Below are positions 36,034 to 46,438 of a DNA stretch of 64,000 bases, piece by piece. The stretch is from contig NZ_MIKC01000042.1 in the NCBI RefSeq assembly GCF_001730315.1, positions 1 through 64,000 on the forward strand, read 5' to 3'. Below the pieces are notes generated by a model. That model was not told the DNA's origin, did no database searches, and saw nothing but the letters and a program-made list of their open reading frames with translations. The stretch comes from Enterococcus ureilyticus (GTDB lineage: Bacteria > Bacillota > Bacilli > Lactobacillales > Enterococcaceae). The translations under genes were made by a program, and so were the position numbers. Numbering within the stretch: the stretch's first letter is position 1; each line of letters opens with the position of its first letter.

Positions 36034-36392
36034 TAGGATTGACTCTACTCAGACAGATTCAAGCCTAGTGGTGCAAGCCAACGTTCAATGATAGTCACTG
36101 AAGAAGTGAGTTGTGCTCTACAAAGAACGTGATAATGAAGACCAATCATCTGGAATCAGTGATTGGTCTATTCTATTTAAAAAAATGTAAGTCAAGTAAA
36201 AATAATGAGCGATAAACAAGATGAACTAGTTTTCATAGCTTATCTTGAATCTAAGAAAAAGGAAATAATTGTAGAATGTTACTGTAAAAAAGCTAGATTA
36301 TAAAATGAAAGACAGATGATAACAATCCTCTATATAAATATTTTTAATTTATGGTAAACTATTTATATATTAATAGGCTAAAGGAGCTTAAT
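36034..36392. other. Intergenic region with terminator and likely promoter
   Basis: Contains the terminator at 36140 and, close to the following gene, a -10-like TAAACT near 36356. No gene was recognised. Confidence 0.5.
36140..36178 (+). terminator. Terminator after the membrane protein gene
   Basis: GACCAATCA...TGATTGGTC, perfect 9-bp stem followed by TATTCTATTT. Same family as the hairpins at 31370 and 19372. Confidence 0.75.
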
Positions 36393-37337
36393 TTGAAACG
36401 AAAAAGGACCAATCGAACGTATTATTCTATCTTTTTAATGTCTATCATTTTAACAGCAGCTGTTTTACTAGCTATTTCAATAAAAAACAAAAAATACACG
36501 AACCAAACATACGAACACAATTCCAATAGTAGCAAAACGGTAACCACTAGCAACGAAACAAAGAAAAAAAGTTCTGCCACTTCAACAGTAAATCGACTAG
36601 ATTCTACACAAAGCAGCTCGCTTGAACCCGTTAAAAATCAAAATAGTGTGCAGACTAAACTAGATGCATCCGAATTATTTTTAAATGCTGGAAAAGTAGG
36701 GTATGGTGTGTATTATTTTAATGAAGATGACTATCTAACAAATTACAATACAGATCCTTTTATCTCTGCTAGTGTTATTAAAGTGTTTATAATGGCGTAT
36801 ATTTATGAAAAAGAGCTGGCATTAGACAGAATGCTAGAGGGGGAAACCACTCAAGAATTGGTTCGGAGAATGATTCAAATTAGTGATAATCAAGCGACTA
36901 ATAGACTTATTGAGTTTTTGGGTATGGATAATTTGAATCACTATTTTGAAGAGCAAGGGTATAAAGGGACAAAATTACAACGGAAAATGCTGGATGAGCA
37001 AGCAAGAATGAATGGGCTGGAAAATTATACATCAGTAGAAGATGCTATGGAATTTTTGAAGAAAATGTATGTTCATCGTAACGAATGGCCGTACTCGCAA
37101 ATGTTAACCATCATGAGTGACCAAACAATCAGAACTAAGCTTCCAAGTAAATTGCCATCCGAGGTTCAGGTGGCGAATAAGACGGGAGAGTTAACGACTG
37201 TGGAAAATGATATCGGCTTAGTCCTTGATCCAAAGAACCCTTTTGCCATCGTTATTTTAACAAACGAGGTTTATGACAGTTCTGCAATGAGAGAGGCCAT
37301 TGGTGGATTTGCTTTGCAAGCATTTGAAGAAAGTTAA
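36393..37337 (+). CDS. Class A beta-lactamase-fold serine hydrolase, membrane anchored
   Basis: 314 aa. An N-terminal signal-anchor helix (YYSIFLMSIILTAAVLLAISI), then a Ser/Thr/Asn-rich linker and the Beta-lactamase2 domain. Active-site motifs are SVIK (Ser127, Lys130), SDN (Ser164) and KTG (Lys263). I could not find the ExxxN omega-loop motif with the deacylating glutamate in its usual place. It may therefore be a penicillin-interacting or peptidoglycan-related protein rather than a true beta-lactamase. The TTG at 36393 is chosen because AAAGGAG lies 7 nt upstream, and a longer frame from 36351 would overlap the promoter. Confidence 0.82.
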   Translation: MKRKRTNRTYYSIFLMSIILTAAVLLAISIKNKKYTNQTYEHNSNSSKTVTTSNETKKKSSATSTVNRLDSTQSSSLEPVKNQNSVQTKLDASELFLNAGKVGYGVYYFNEDDYLTNYNTDPFISASVIKVFIMAYIYEKELALDRMLEGETTQELVRRMIQISDNQATNRLIEFLGMDNLNHYFEEQGYKGTKLQRKMLDEQARMNGLENYTSVEDAMEFLKKMYVHRNEWPYSQMLTIMSDQTIRTKLPSKLPSEVQVANKTGELTTVENDIGLVLDPKNPFAIVILTNEVYDSSAMREAIGGFALQAFEES

Positions 37338-37461
37338 AAAATTGTCCTAAATATTGCTAGTGGTTTTTGGTACTTTAAGTGTATTTATTTATGAGAACTC
37401 TTAACTATGCGGTAAAGAGTCCTGACATAAAAAAAGGGGTCTGAACAAAGAAAGGATGTTA

Positions 37462-38385
37462 ATGATGAAAGAATGTAGTTATTGTCATACTAAAAACAGT
37501 GATAAATCTAAATTTTGTGAGCAATGTGGGAAACCGCTTGGGGAAAATGGCTCAACAAATGAACCACATGAGACGAGTAAGTCTACGGTTGCCCAGAAAA
37601 ATATACAGCCTGTATTAATTGGCGCGATTGTGGCACTAGTGGGCATTATTATTGGTATTATTTTATTTATCTATTTAAAGCCAAATAACACTTCTGCGCT
37701 TTCGTCAGAAAGTAGTCGAACTGAGACGACTTCAACGACAAAAAATAGTAGTCAAACAGAAACAACCTCGTCAAAAAAAGAGGCAGAAAATTACGATGAA
37801 ATCATTAAAGTAGCGAAAGAATTAAATATCGAAGGAAAATACAAGGAATCTGAATTAAAATTAGCATCCATTCCTGTCAGTGTACTTGGAAAACCCGAAT
37901 GGGCAACTATCAAGGAAGCTATAGAAAATTTAACAAATTTAAACAATAAAGGGCTTCAAGAGCAAAAAAAATCATCTGATAATGTGCAGCAAAATGATGA
38001 TCCATCGACTTTCACAGGTGATTTAGCTAAATGGGCCAATACCTATACATTCTATTATTCTCAAAGCAGCCAAAAACAAAGCCGATTAACGATTGCGACT
38101 AACGGAGGCGTTACTCAAAGTAATTATGATGGTACGCAATATTTTGGTAGAGCCACAATTGTCAACGCTTCGGGTGATATTTTGAGTTACAATACGGATA
38201 CCTTATATCCAACCAGGATGCCAAGTACAAAGACGATCAATTCGAATGTTAAAATCACGATTCAATGGGATAATAATGGAGGAAGTCAAAACCTGTATGG
38301 CTATCTTTCTTATTCCTCTCGTTTGGTTCTAACAGATGGTCTCAATAAGGGCAGCGGAGTAAATGAAGTTTGGATTACGTATTAA
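37462..38385 (+). CDS. Zinc-ribbon single-pass membrane protein
   Basis: 307 aa. The N-terminus ECSYCHTKNSDKSKFCEQCGKPL is a four-cysteine zinc ribbon facing the cytoplasm. One transmembrane helix (VLIGAIVALVGIIIGIILFIYL) leads to a Ser/Thr-rich linker, a helical segment and a beta-rich outer domain. Zinc-ribbon proteins of this plan are common in enterococci and streptococci, usually with unknown role. AAGGA precedes two adjacent ATGs (37462, 37465); either could be used. Alone in its transcript, probably. Confidence 0.8.
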   Translation: MMKECSYCHTKNSDKSKFCEQCGKPLGENGSTNEPHETSKSTVAQKNIQPVLIGAIVALVGIIIGIILFIYLKPNNTSALSSESSRTETTSTTKNSSQTETTSSKKEAENYDEIIKVAKELNIEGKYKESELKLASIPVSVLGKPEWATIKEAIENLTNLNNKGLQEQKKSSDNVQQNDDPSTFTGDLAKWANTYTFYYSQSSQKQSRLTIATNGGVTQSNYDGTQYFGRATIVNASGDILSYNTDTLYPTRMPSTKTINSNVKITIQWDNNGGSQNLYGYLSYSSRLVLTDGLNKGSGVNEVWITY

Positions 38386-38555
38386 AGATTCCTTTTTAAT
38401 AGACTTATTTTCATTCACTTATGATGCGATTTTTTGTATTGTAAGTGAATGTTCTAGTTATTGAAGTGTTTATTTAGTCAAGGTAACGAATTTGAAATCG
38501 AGGGATATTATTTTTAGATAGTGATCATACGGTAGTAGAAAAAGGAGTTGCCTAA

Positions 38556-39416
38556 ATGTTTGGTAGACTAAAGCAAAAAAATTTATACTTGTTTTTCCTT
38601 TTGGTCTTGTCTTTAGTAGCGGGATGTAGTGGTATGAGCAAGGAAAAATATGAACAAACGATTTCAGGTATTTATGCTCAAAGCCGATTAAAAGGAGAAA
38701 TAACAGTAGAGAGTGTTGAAGGGCAAGGTTACTTCTATTCAACCCCTTATACACGAGTGGTCTTTGATTACACCGAGATTGTGGGAGATAAACCTGTGAC
38801 GGTCAATGACACGATGTTTTTTGAACATAAAACAACTACATTAAATCAGGAAAGTGAAGCAGTTGGAGCTGAAGATTTAACCGAATTTAGTATGTATTCT
38901 GGCGTGGTCCAAAGTTTTGCTTTTCAAGAGGAATCAGTTTCTTTAGCAAAAGTGATTAAAAAGGAGCTTAGTGAAAAAATTGAGATAGAAAAGTTGCATT
39001 TGATCGAAGTAGAACCTTATTTGATGACGTTTCCTTTATTAGATTCATCGGAAGAGATCGGTTCTTTTTCAGATAATTTTGCACTGTATAAAAAAGACGT
39101 AGCAAATAACCAAAAAGCAGGGCGACCATTTAAAGGCTATTATGATATCAATGTAGAAAAATATATGAAGCTTGGGCTCATCTTAGTAGAAATAAGCTAT
39201 GAAAATGTTTCAGAAGAACTATTTCCTGATACGATTGACGAATTGGATCGAAGAGTACGTCGAAAGATATTAAGGCTAGATACATCAACTTTCTATGATG
39301 GTATCTATAGATTATCTTTCGATACAGTAACCGAGGATGGCGGAAGAACAGGCGGTAGATCCTATACGTTTCATGTTAAAGATAAAAAAATAAGTTATCT
39401 TTCCTATGGCAAGTAA
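38556..39416 (+). CDS. Predicted lipoprotein, function unknown
   Basis: 286 aa. The signal peptide MFGRLKQKNLYLFFLLVLSLVAGC ends in a lipobox (LVAGC, Cys24). The mature part has no recognised domain; it contains paired segments around SYENVSEELFPDTIDELDRRVRR and ends with a beta strand pattern SYTFHVKDKKISYLSYGK. AAAGGAG precedes the ATG. A CATTCACTTA...TAAGTGAATG hairpin without a T-run lies upstream at about 38414-38453. Confidence 0.75.
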   Translation: MFGRLKQKNLYLFFLLVLSLVAGCSGMSKEKYEQTISGIYAQSRLKGEITVESVEGQGYFYSTPYTRVVFDYTEIVGDKPVTVNDTMFFEHKTTTLNQESEAVGAEDLTEFSMYSGVVQSFAFQEESVSLAKVIKKELSEKIEIEKLHLIEVEPYLMTFPLLDSSEEIGSFSDNFALYKKDVANNQKAGRPFKGYYDINVEKYMKLGLILVEISYENVSEELFPDTIDELDRRVRRKILRLDTSTFYDGIYRLSFDTVTEDGGRTGGRSYTFHVKDKKISYLSYGK

Positions 39417-39439
39417 AAATAGAGTATTTTGTCTCTGAC

Positions 39440-39555
39440 AGTATCTAAATACGTAGATACTATGACTAAACTAAGCTAAGTCGTCAACAAGACCATTGGA
39501 CAAAAGAACATTGTAAGCATGTCTCCCTATTTAGATACTTGTTTCCGATTTTTTT
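39440..39555 (+). repeat. Competing inverted repeats in the intergenic region upstream of the ROK kinase gene
   Basis: AGTATCTAAATA (39440-39451) can pair locally with TAGATACT (39454-39461), or fully with TATTTAGATACT (39528-39539), which is followed after about 8 nt by a T-run. The two pairings exclude each other. It may be a terminator region for the lipoprotein gene or a switch-like structure. Nothing else was recognised in 39417-39740. Confidence 0.4.
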
Positions 39556-39740
39556 CTATAGTAGCAAAAATGAATCAAACGAATAAACAATGAAACCCGA
39601 GCTTATCCGTCCTTTCTGGAATAATGTAAATAGTAGAATTTTAGAAAGGAAAAAATTCCTTCCAAAATTATGATACAATATTCAAAAATGAATACGCTAT
39701 CTTTTTTGCGATTCAAATAAATAATAAGGGATGTTCATAC

Positions 39741-40673
39741 ATGTATGTAGGATTTGATATAGGCGGTACAACGATTAAGTACGGTATTTTGGATGAATAC
39801 GGAACTATTTTAGAACAAGGAAGTATTGGAACGGAATATGAACCGGAGGCCTTTTACAAAAGTTTACTAAAGATTATTGAAGCTGCTCAAGCAAAGTATC
39901 AAATAAAAGGAATCGGGATAAGTGCTCCAGGAATTGTCCAAAAAGATGGATATATGCTAACGGCGGGTGCGATCAGACCTTTATATGGAGAAAATTTCAA
40001 ACAAAAGCTAGCGTTATTCACTAGTTTACCTGTCACTGTAGAAAATGATGCAAATGCAGTTGCCATAGCTGAAAAATGGATTGGAAATGCAACCGATATG
40101 GAAAATTATTTATGCCTAGTTTTAGGTACTGGTGTTGGCGGTGGAATCGTCATTAATGGAAAAGTTTATCGTGGTTCTCACGGCATGGCCGGGGAATTTG
40201 GCTGGATGATGATCGATAAACTACCTGAAACTGGAAACCTTGAGGATGTATCTATCAATAAACGGACCGCAATTGTTGGAGGTCTAGTGCGTCTTTATAA
40301 TGATGCGCAACTGGAACAAAGCCCAGAGGAATTTGTTCCAGTGAGTGATGCAAGGGAGATTTTTACCTTGGCAGAAAATGGGGATACTCTTGCAATAGCA
40401 ATCACTAAACAATTTTATGTTGACCTTTCTGTAGGATTGGTCAATCTAATTAGTTGCTTTGATCCAGAAGCTATTTTAATTGGTGGTGCTGTGAGCGCAA
40501 ACCAATTTTTCCATCAAGAGCTTCAGAAAACCTTAGAAGAAGTTGAAAAAAGACATGCATCAATCAATTATTTAAGAGGAAAAACAATTGCTCCAGTCTT
40601 GCCAACTAAATTAAAAAATAATGCAGGACTTATCGGGGCTGTTTATCAGGTTCATCAAGTTGTCAGCAAATAA
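39741..40673 (+). CDS. ROK-family sugar kinase (beta-glucoside kinase or glucokinase type)
   Basis: 310-aa cytoplasmic kinase. ATP-binding MYVGFDIGGTTIKYGILDEYG is at the N-terminus, ENDANAVAIAEKWIGNA carries the catalytic Asp, and VLGTGVGGGIVINGKVYRGSHGMAGEFGWM completes the ROK signature. The zinc-binding CxCGxxGC motif of true ROK glucokinases is absent, as in BglK-like beta-glucoside kinases. Next to it are an RpiR regulator, a lactose/cellobiose-type IIC and a GH1 enzyme, which supports a role in beta-glucoside use. AGGGATG precedes the ATG. Confidence 0.87.
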   Translation: MYVGFDIGGTTIKYGILDEYGTILEQGSIGTEYEPEAFYKSLLKIIEAAQAKYQIKGIGISAPGIVQKDGYMLTAGAIRPLYGENFKQKLALFTSLPVTVENDANAVAIAEKWIGNATDMENYLCLVLGTGVGGGIVINGKVYRGSHGMAGEFGWMMIDKLPETGNLEDVSINKRTAIVGGLVRLYNDAQLEQSPEEFVPVSDAREIFTLAENGDTLAIAITKQFYVDLSVGLVNLISCFDPEAILIGGAVSANQFFHQELQKTLEEVEKRHASINYLRGKTIAPVLPTKLKNNAGLIGAVYQVHQVVSK

Positions 40674-40722
40674 ATTCTTTTATGGTATAATTTTCTTAGC
40701 AAATTAAAGGAGATTAACCTAA

Positions 40723-41478
40723 ATGGCGATATTCGATTATCTGAAATTAAATGACCTGTCCTCGGTAGAACAAGAAATTTATCGATTTGTTGTGAATAAT
40801 CTAGATAAAATCCCGTATATGCGTGTTCGAGATATTGCGGATGGAGCACATGTCTCTTCTACATCCGTCTTTCGTTTTGTTCAGAAAATAGGATTTCATT
40901 CTTTTCCAGAGTTTCGATTTTATATTAAGTCTCATTTAGATAATGTTCGTCAAGAAGAGGGTAAAAAGCATATTGGTATTGAGGAACGAGTGGATTCTCT
41001 TAATATGGGAATTTTTCATCCAGATGTAGAATATCAAATCAAAAAAATGGCACAGGATTTGTGCGATAGTGATGTTATATTGTTTATGGGCATGGGAGCC
41101 TCTGGTGCAATTGCTCAGTATATTGCTAGAAAATTAGCGAGTTTAGGTTATCTATCTATCAGTTTAGATGATTTGACCTACCCTATTCGCAGCTTTTTAC
41201 GCAAGGATCAAAAAAACGTCATCGTATTTTTAAGTGTTTCTGGTGAAACAAAAGAATTGATAGAAGTCATTGCAGGTTTAGAAGATAAGAATAGTGTCAA
41301 AAACTATTGTATTACACTAAACAAAAAAAGTACGCTCGCTCAACTTTGTGATTACTCTATTGAGTACGAAATCAAAGAAGAACGCAAAGATATTTTTTTA
41401 GACCTTACGAGTCAGTTGCCATCGATCGCAATCTTAGAAACGCTGATTAGTTATCTTAAAGATTTTCGTAATGAATAA
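40723..41478 (+). CDS. RpiR-family transcriptional regulator
   Basis: 251 aa. The N-terminal RpiR helix-turn-helix has IPYMRVRDIADGAHVSSTSVFRFVQKIGFHSFPEFRFYIK (about 28-70). A SIS sugar-phosphate-binding domain (about 105-240) contains FMGMGASGAIAQYIARKL and FLSVSGETKELIE. It probably senses a sugar phosphate from the adjacent PTS and controls the kinase, permease and GH1 genes. It is 49 nt after the ROK gene in the same direction, with AAAGGAG before the ATG, and is followed by a terminator. Confidence 0.9.
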   Translation: MAIFDYLKLNDLSSVEQEIYRFVVNNLDKIPYMRVRDIADGAHVSSTSVFRFVQKIGFHSFPEFRFYIKSHLDNVRQEEGKKHIGIEERVDSLNMGIFHPDVEYQIKKMAQDLCDSDVILFMGMGASGAIAQYIARKLASLGYLSISLDDLTYPIRSFLRKDQKNVIVFLSVSGETKELIEVIAGLEDKNSVKNYCITLNKKSTLAQLCDYSIEYEIKEERKDIFLDLTSQLPSIAILETLISYLKDFRNE

Positions 41479-41495
41479 ATAGAAGCTGTTACAAC

Positions 41496-41534
41496 AAATT
41501 AACTAGAGTGATCCCCACTTTAGTTAATTTTTTT
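41496..41534 (+). terminator. Terminator between the RpiR gene and the PTS gene
   Basis: AAATTAACTA...TAGTTAATTT stem plus an inner AGTG/CACT stem, followed by a T-run. It separates two transcription units of the beta-glucoside locus. Confidence 0.82.
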
Positions 41535-41605
41535 GTTTAAAATTAGGAACAAGTCGTTCCGCACAAGGAATTTATTCTATTTCCCAAGAATTTATTTTAA
41601 AAAAG

Positions 41606-41640
41606 AAGGCGCTTACTTTTTTGCGAGATAATTTAGGTAT
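41606..41640 (+). promoter_or_regulatory. Promoter region with cre-like site before the IIC gene
   Basis: TATAAT lies at about 41638, and upstream of it AGAAGGCGCTTACT resembles a cre site at 11 of 14 positions. CcpA repression of this transcript is plausible. Confidence 0.45.
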
Positions 41641-41671
41641 AATAGGTTTATAAATGAAAGGAGTTTTATCT

Positions 41672-42982
41672 ATGCAAAAATTTAATGATATTATTGATCG
41701 TTCATTAGTGCCAATTGCAACAAAGTTGAATAATCAACGTCACATTGCAGCTGTTCGAGATGCTTTTATGTTGATTTTTCCATTAACGATTTCTGCATCA
41801 CTGGTTATTTTAGTCAACAATATTTTATTTTCAAATGATAGTTTTATCGTGCAATTATTACGCTTATCTAGTGTTTTTCCGAATTTAGAAAGTGCACAAC
41901 AGGTGTTGTCTTCCGTGGCAAATGGAACAATCAATATCATGAGTATTTTTATCACCTACCTTGTTGCGCAAATATTAGCGAAACATTTTAACGCAGATTC
42001 CACTTTGGTTGGGCTGACAAGTATCGCAAGCTTTATGATTTTGTATCCTAAACCCTTTAATGCAGATGACTTGAATGTTGTGAGTACACAGTATTTAGGC
42101 GCTCAAGGTTTATTTGTAGCTATGATTGTTGGATGCTTAGTTGGGGAATTTTTACCAAAACTATTTAAGGTGAAACGTCTGCAAATTAAAATGCCGGAAA
42201 TGGTTCCACCAGCTGTTTCTCGTTCTTTTTCAAGTATGATTCCCATTGTTATTGTAGTTGGGCTCTCGGCAATTATTAACTTTTTAGTGTTAATGATCGC
42301 ACCAGAAGGAGTTAATGAACTGATCTACAAAGGAATCCAAAGTCCTTTACGTGATCTTGGAGGAAATGTTGTTGGTGTAATGCTGTTAGCTTTTATTCAA
42401 ACATTGTTATTTTCAATTGGTATTCATGGTCCAAACACGTTAAATGCTGTTCGTTCTGCTATTTTTACAGAACAAGATTTGGCCAATCTTGATTTTATTA
42501 ATAAAGGCGGTTCACTTTGGGATGTTCCTTATAAAGAAACGTGGGGCATATTAAATGACATGTTCGCAAATATGGGTGGTACAGGGATGACGATGGGCTT
42601 GATTATTGCGATCTTTATTGCATCTAGACGTCCAGAACAACGAGAAATTGCCAAAATGTCATTAGTTCCAGGTATTTTTCAAATTAATGAACCAATCATT
42701 TTTGGGTTACCAATCGTTTTAAATCCGTTATTGATCGTTCCATTTATTTTAGTACCAATGGTCAATATTATGATTGGTTATTTCGTGACGGTCGTTTGGC
42801 CAATTATGCCTTCGCCTGCGATTGGTGTCCCGTGGACTACGCCTGGAATCATTAATTTATTCTTAGGAACAGGTGGAAATATAGTGGCTGCATTAGTTGG
42901 AATCGTCTGCTTAGCTGTCTCTGTGGGGATTTATTTACCATTTGTTATTGCATCAAATCGTGCACAAAAAATTGATTTATAA
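41672..42982 (+). CDS. PTS enzyme IIC, lactose/cellobiose family
   Basis: 436-aa permease with about ten membrane spans. It begins MQKFNDIIDRSLVPIATKLNNQRHIAAVRDAFMLIFPLTISASL, typical of CelB-like IIC proteins, and contains the conserved SIGIHGPN and FQINEPIIFGLPIVLNP segments. It transports a beta-glucoside such as cellobiose. No IIA or IIB gene lies next to it, so it must borrow these from another locus. ATG 41672 is chosen because AAAGGAG lies 8 nt upstream. Confidence 0.9.
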   Translation: MQKFNDIIDRSLVPIATKLNNQRHIAAVRDAFMLIFPLTISASLVILVNNILFSNDSFIVQLLRLSSVFPNLESAQQVLSSVANGTINIMSIFITYLVAQILAKHFNADSTLVGLTSIASFMILYPKPFNADDLNVVSTQYLGAQGLFVAMIVGCLVGEFLPKLFKVKRLQIKMPEMVPPAVSRSFSSMIPIVIVVGLSAIINFLVLMIAPEGVNELIYKGIQSPLRDLGGNVVGVMLLAFIQTLLFSIGIHGPNTLNAVRSAIFTEQDLANLDFINKGGSLWDVPYKETWGILNDMFANMGGTGMTMGLIIAIFIASRRPEQREIAKMSLVPGIFQINEPIIFGLPIVLNPLLIVPFILVPMVNIMIGYFVTVVWPIMPSPAIGVPWTTPGIINLFLGTGGNIVAALVGIVCLAVSVGIYLPFVIASNRAQKIDL

Positions 42983-43000
42983 AGGTATTATTTTTATTGA

Positions 43001-44452
<1,452 letters not shown>

Positions 44453-44528
44453 GTTATCGGATAAATGACTAATTGTATCATGAATAGAGAGTGGGATATA
44501 CCTCTTTGAGCCATATCCTGTTCACATG

Positions 44529-44713
44529 GAATCCGTATAAATAGTGGGAGCAGAAGCAATCACTACGCTTCGCTTCGATCACATCAAATTCTAAGTGCTA
44601 AAGCATTAAGATTTGAAGGCTTCGGAAATAAGAAGAAATTCACAAAGATTTTAAGAGTAATTTTCGTGAATTTCAGCTTATTTTTCGGGATTAACCACTC
44701 CCGTCCCAACCTC
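44529..44713. repeat. 185-nt intergenic repeat element, copy A
   Basis: It reads GAATCCGTATAA at the left end and GTCCCAACCTC at the right. The reverse complement of 61000-61184 matches it over the full 185 nt at roughly 90% identity by eye. It contains internal inverted repeats (AAATTCAC/GTGAATTT inside AATAAG/CTTATT; AAGTGCTAAAGCATT) and so could fold strongly. A GGATAT...ATATCC hairpin precedes it at about 44496. No ORF. It looks like a dispersed non-coding enterococcal repeat. Confidence 0.8.
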
Positions 44714-44858
44714 TATTTTTATTTGTATTTCGTTTGAAGAGATTAGATTAAATTTAACAAGACTGAATTTGAAAAAAATGTTGTGTCACTCACGTAATGG
44801 TCAAAAATGGTCGAAAACCTTGTCTGTCAACTAACAATAATGAAAAAAAGAAAATGCA

Positions 44859-44933
44859 ATGAGGTTGGAGACCTATACACATTCTCTTAAATTGGAAGAA
44901 CGGGCAGCGATTGACCATGTTTCTCAGTACTGA
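44859..44933 (+). pseudogene. Possible start fragment of an IS30-type transposase gene
   Basis: 24 codons, MRLETYTHSLKLEERAAIDHVSQY then a stop. The segment TYTHSLKLEERAAI resembles the THLT..ER..I start of IS30-family transposases. It is very short, has no clear ribosome binding site, and could be chance. The rest of 44714-45036 shows only a -10-like TAAAAT near 45000. Confidence 0.25.
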
Positions 44934-45036
44934 GGTTAGAAAGTTTGCTGTCATGTCAGCACTGTAGTAAAGTACTTAATAGAGGCGAATTTCACGATAA
45001 AATAGATTCAGCTTGAATACAAAAGGAGGTTTTACT

Positions 45037-45546
45037 ATGAAAATCACTCAACTATCCATCGATACATTAAAACGAGCGCAAGAGCGTTTGGAAGAAACTC
45101 TTGCTCAAATGACTGTCGAGGAGGCGAATGCAATGCCAAATCCACTGATTAAATCAGTAACCTGGCTCATTTGGCATACTGCACGTGAACTGGATTATCA
45201 AATGGCTGACTTAAATAATACAAAGCCACTGTGGCTAGAGTCAGACTGGTCTACTAAATTTGGGTTGGATTTACCTGATGATACACAAGATTGGCAGCAT
45301 ACGCCTGAGGAAGCGGCTAAAGTTATCGTACTAGATAAAAAAATACTTCAAGATTATTTAGCGGCAAGTATTGATTTTACCGTTATGTATTTAGAAGCAT
45401 TAACAGAAGCAAGCCTTAGTGATATCGTAGACACAAATTGGACGCCAGCAGTTACGCGTCAAGCACGTATCGTCTCGGCTATTGATGATGCAGTGATGCA
45501 CTCGGGTCAAGCAGTGTATACAAGAAGATTAGTGATTAGGAAATAG
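45037..45546 (+). CDS. DinB-like (YfiT/DinB_2) metal-dependent protein
   Basis: 169-aa four-helix-bundle protein of the DinB_2 type. The expected metal-ligand histidines are visible as LIWHTARELDYQMADL near 50 and DAVMHSGQAVYTRRLV near the C-terminus; a third, often seen between them, is not obvious. Members are thiol- or metal-dependent transferases or stress proteins of mostly unknown substrate. ATG 45037 has AAAGGAGG 7 nt upstream. It is a single gene converging on the WxL operon. Confidence 0.85.
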   Translation: MKITQLSIDTLKRAQERLEETLAQMTVEEANAMPNPLIKSVTWLIWHTARELDYQMADLNNTKPLWLESDWSTKFGLDLPDDTQDWQHTPEEAAKVIVLDKKILQDYLAASIDFTVMYLEALTEASLSDIVDTNWTPAVTRQARIVSAIDDAVMHSGQAVYTRRLVIRK

Positions 45547-45687
45547 AAACTTGAGTTTAAGTTGTTTAAATTGGAGAAAAGTGACAACTAGATATAGTTT
45601 TAGCCGTATGCGTTCATTTTGAATAGTCAATTTCAAAATATCAATGTGCTACAAATTCATGTGTTTGAAATAAAAGAAAGTAAATAA

Positions 45688-45747
45688 AAAAGAAAAGACC
45701 ATGACAAATGTAAGGAACTTTTGTTATGGTTTCTTCTTTCTTTTTTT
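45688..45747 (+). terminator. Terminator after the DinB-like gene
   Basis: Imperfect AGAAAAGACCATGACAAA stem with its near-complement TTTTGTTATGGTTTCTTCT, followed by a T-run. The A-rich left side could also serve the converging WxL operon. Confidence 0.65.
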
Positions 45748-45845
45748 AGGAATAGTTAAAGCTTTATATCAACTACAAAAAAGACATCCATTCAACTAAA
45801 AAGCAATTATTTTGGTTAGTGAAATGAAAGATTATCCTTATTAGC

Positions 45846-46415
45846 TTAAGGTTGCTCACCGATTAGAGTCCATTTTAAAGTAGTTAGCTCACCTTTCAGG
45901 GCTTTGGTTTTTTCATTGATTCCTAATTCCCCATTTAGTAATAATGAATGAGAGCCACGAGCAGCATCATTTTCAGAAGAAGTGACTTTGATGGCAGCAT
46001 TAGTGATACTTTTTTTGCCAACGGAAGTCGTATTGTCCCCTTGCAGATTAACTGAGAGTGTCATCTTGTTATTTTCGAGACCATAGGTACTGGATTGTTT
46101 ATCTTCGGGAATAGCTTCTTGCACACTAAGTTCCCAAGAACCATCACTAAGACCGCGAAAATCATTTACAACTACGTTAGAGGTACTCTTATTTGTATCT
46201 GTTAGGGTCTTACTTGTGCCGTCGATCGTACCGACAAAACTCATATCAGCAGTACCGTTGGATAAATCTCCAAGAGACAAAGTTCCCCCCACCAATTCAG
46301 CATTGACTTTAGAATTTCCATTTGTATCTTCTGCTGCATGTATAGTCATTGGAAAAAGTAATAAGCTACTTAAAATTGTTAAAGCGACTCCAGTATTGAT
46401 TGTTTTGTTCTTCAT
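45846..46415 (-). CDS. WxL-domain surface protein (left operon)
   Basis: 189 aa. Signal peptide MKNKTINTGVALTILSSLLLFPMTIHAAE, then a WxL domain filling the whole mature protein. The two motifs are GSWELSV and LKWTLIGEQP, the latter at the C-terminus. WxL proteins bind peptidoglycan non-covalently at the cell surface. GGAG precedes the ATG. Last gene of a four-gene leftward operon (DUF916 protein, large WxL-like protein, LPXTG protein, WxL protein). Confidence 0.9.
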   Translation of the reverse strand: MKNKTINTGVALTILSSLLLFPMTIHAAEDTNGNSKVNAELVGGTLSLGDLSNGTADMSFVGTIDGTSKTLTDTNKSTSNVVVNDFRGLSDGSWELSVQEAIPEDKQSSTYGLENNKMTLSVNLQGDNTTSVGKKSITNAAIKVTSSENDAARGSHSLLLNGELGINEKTKALKGELTTLKWTLIGEQP

Positions 46416-46438
46416 AATTCATTTCTCCATTTCAATTT

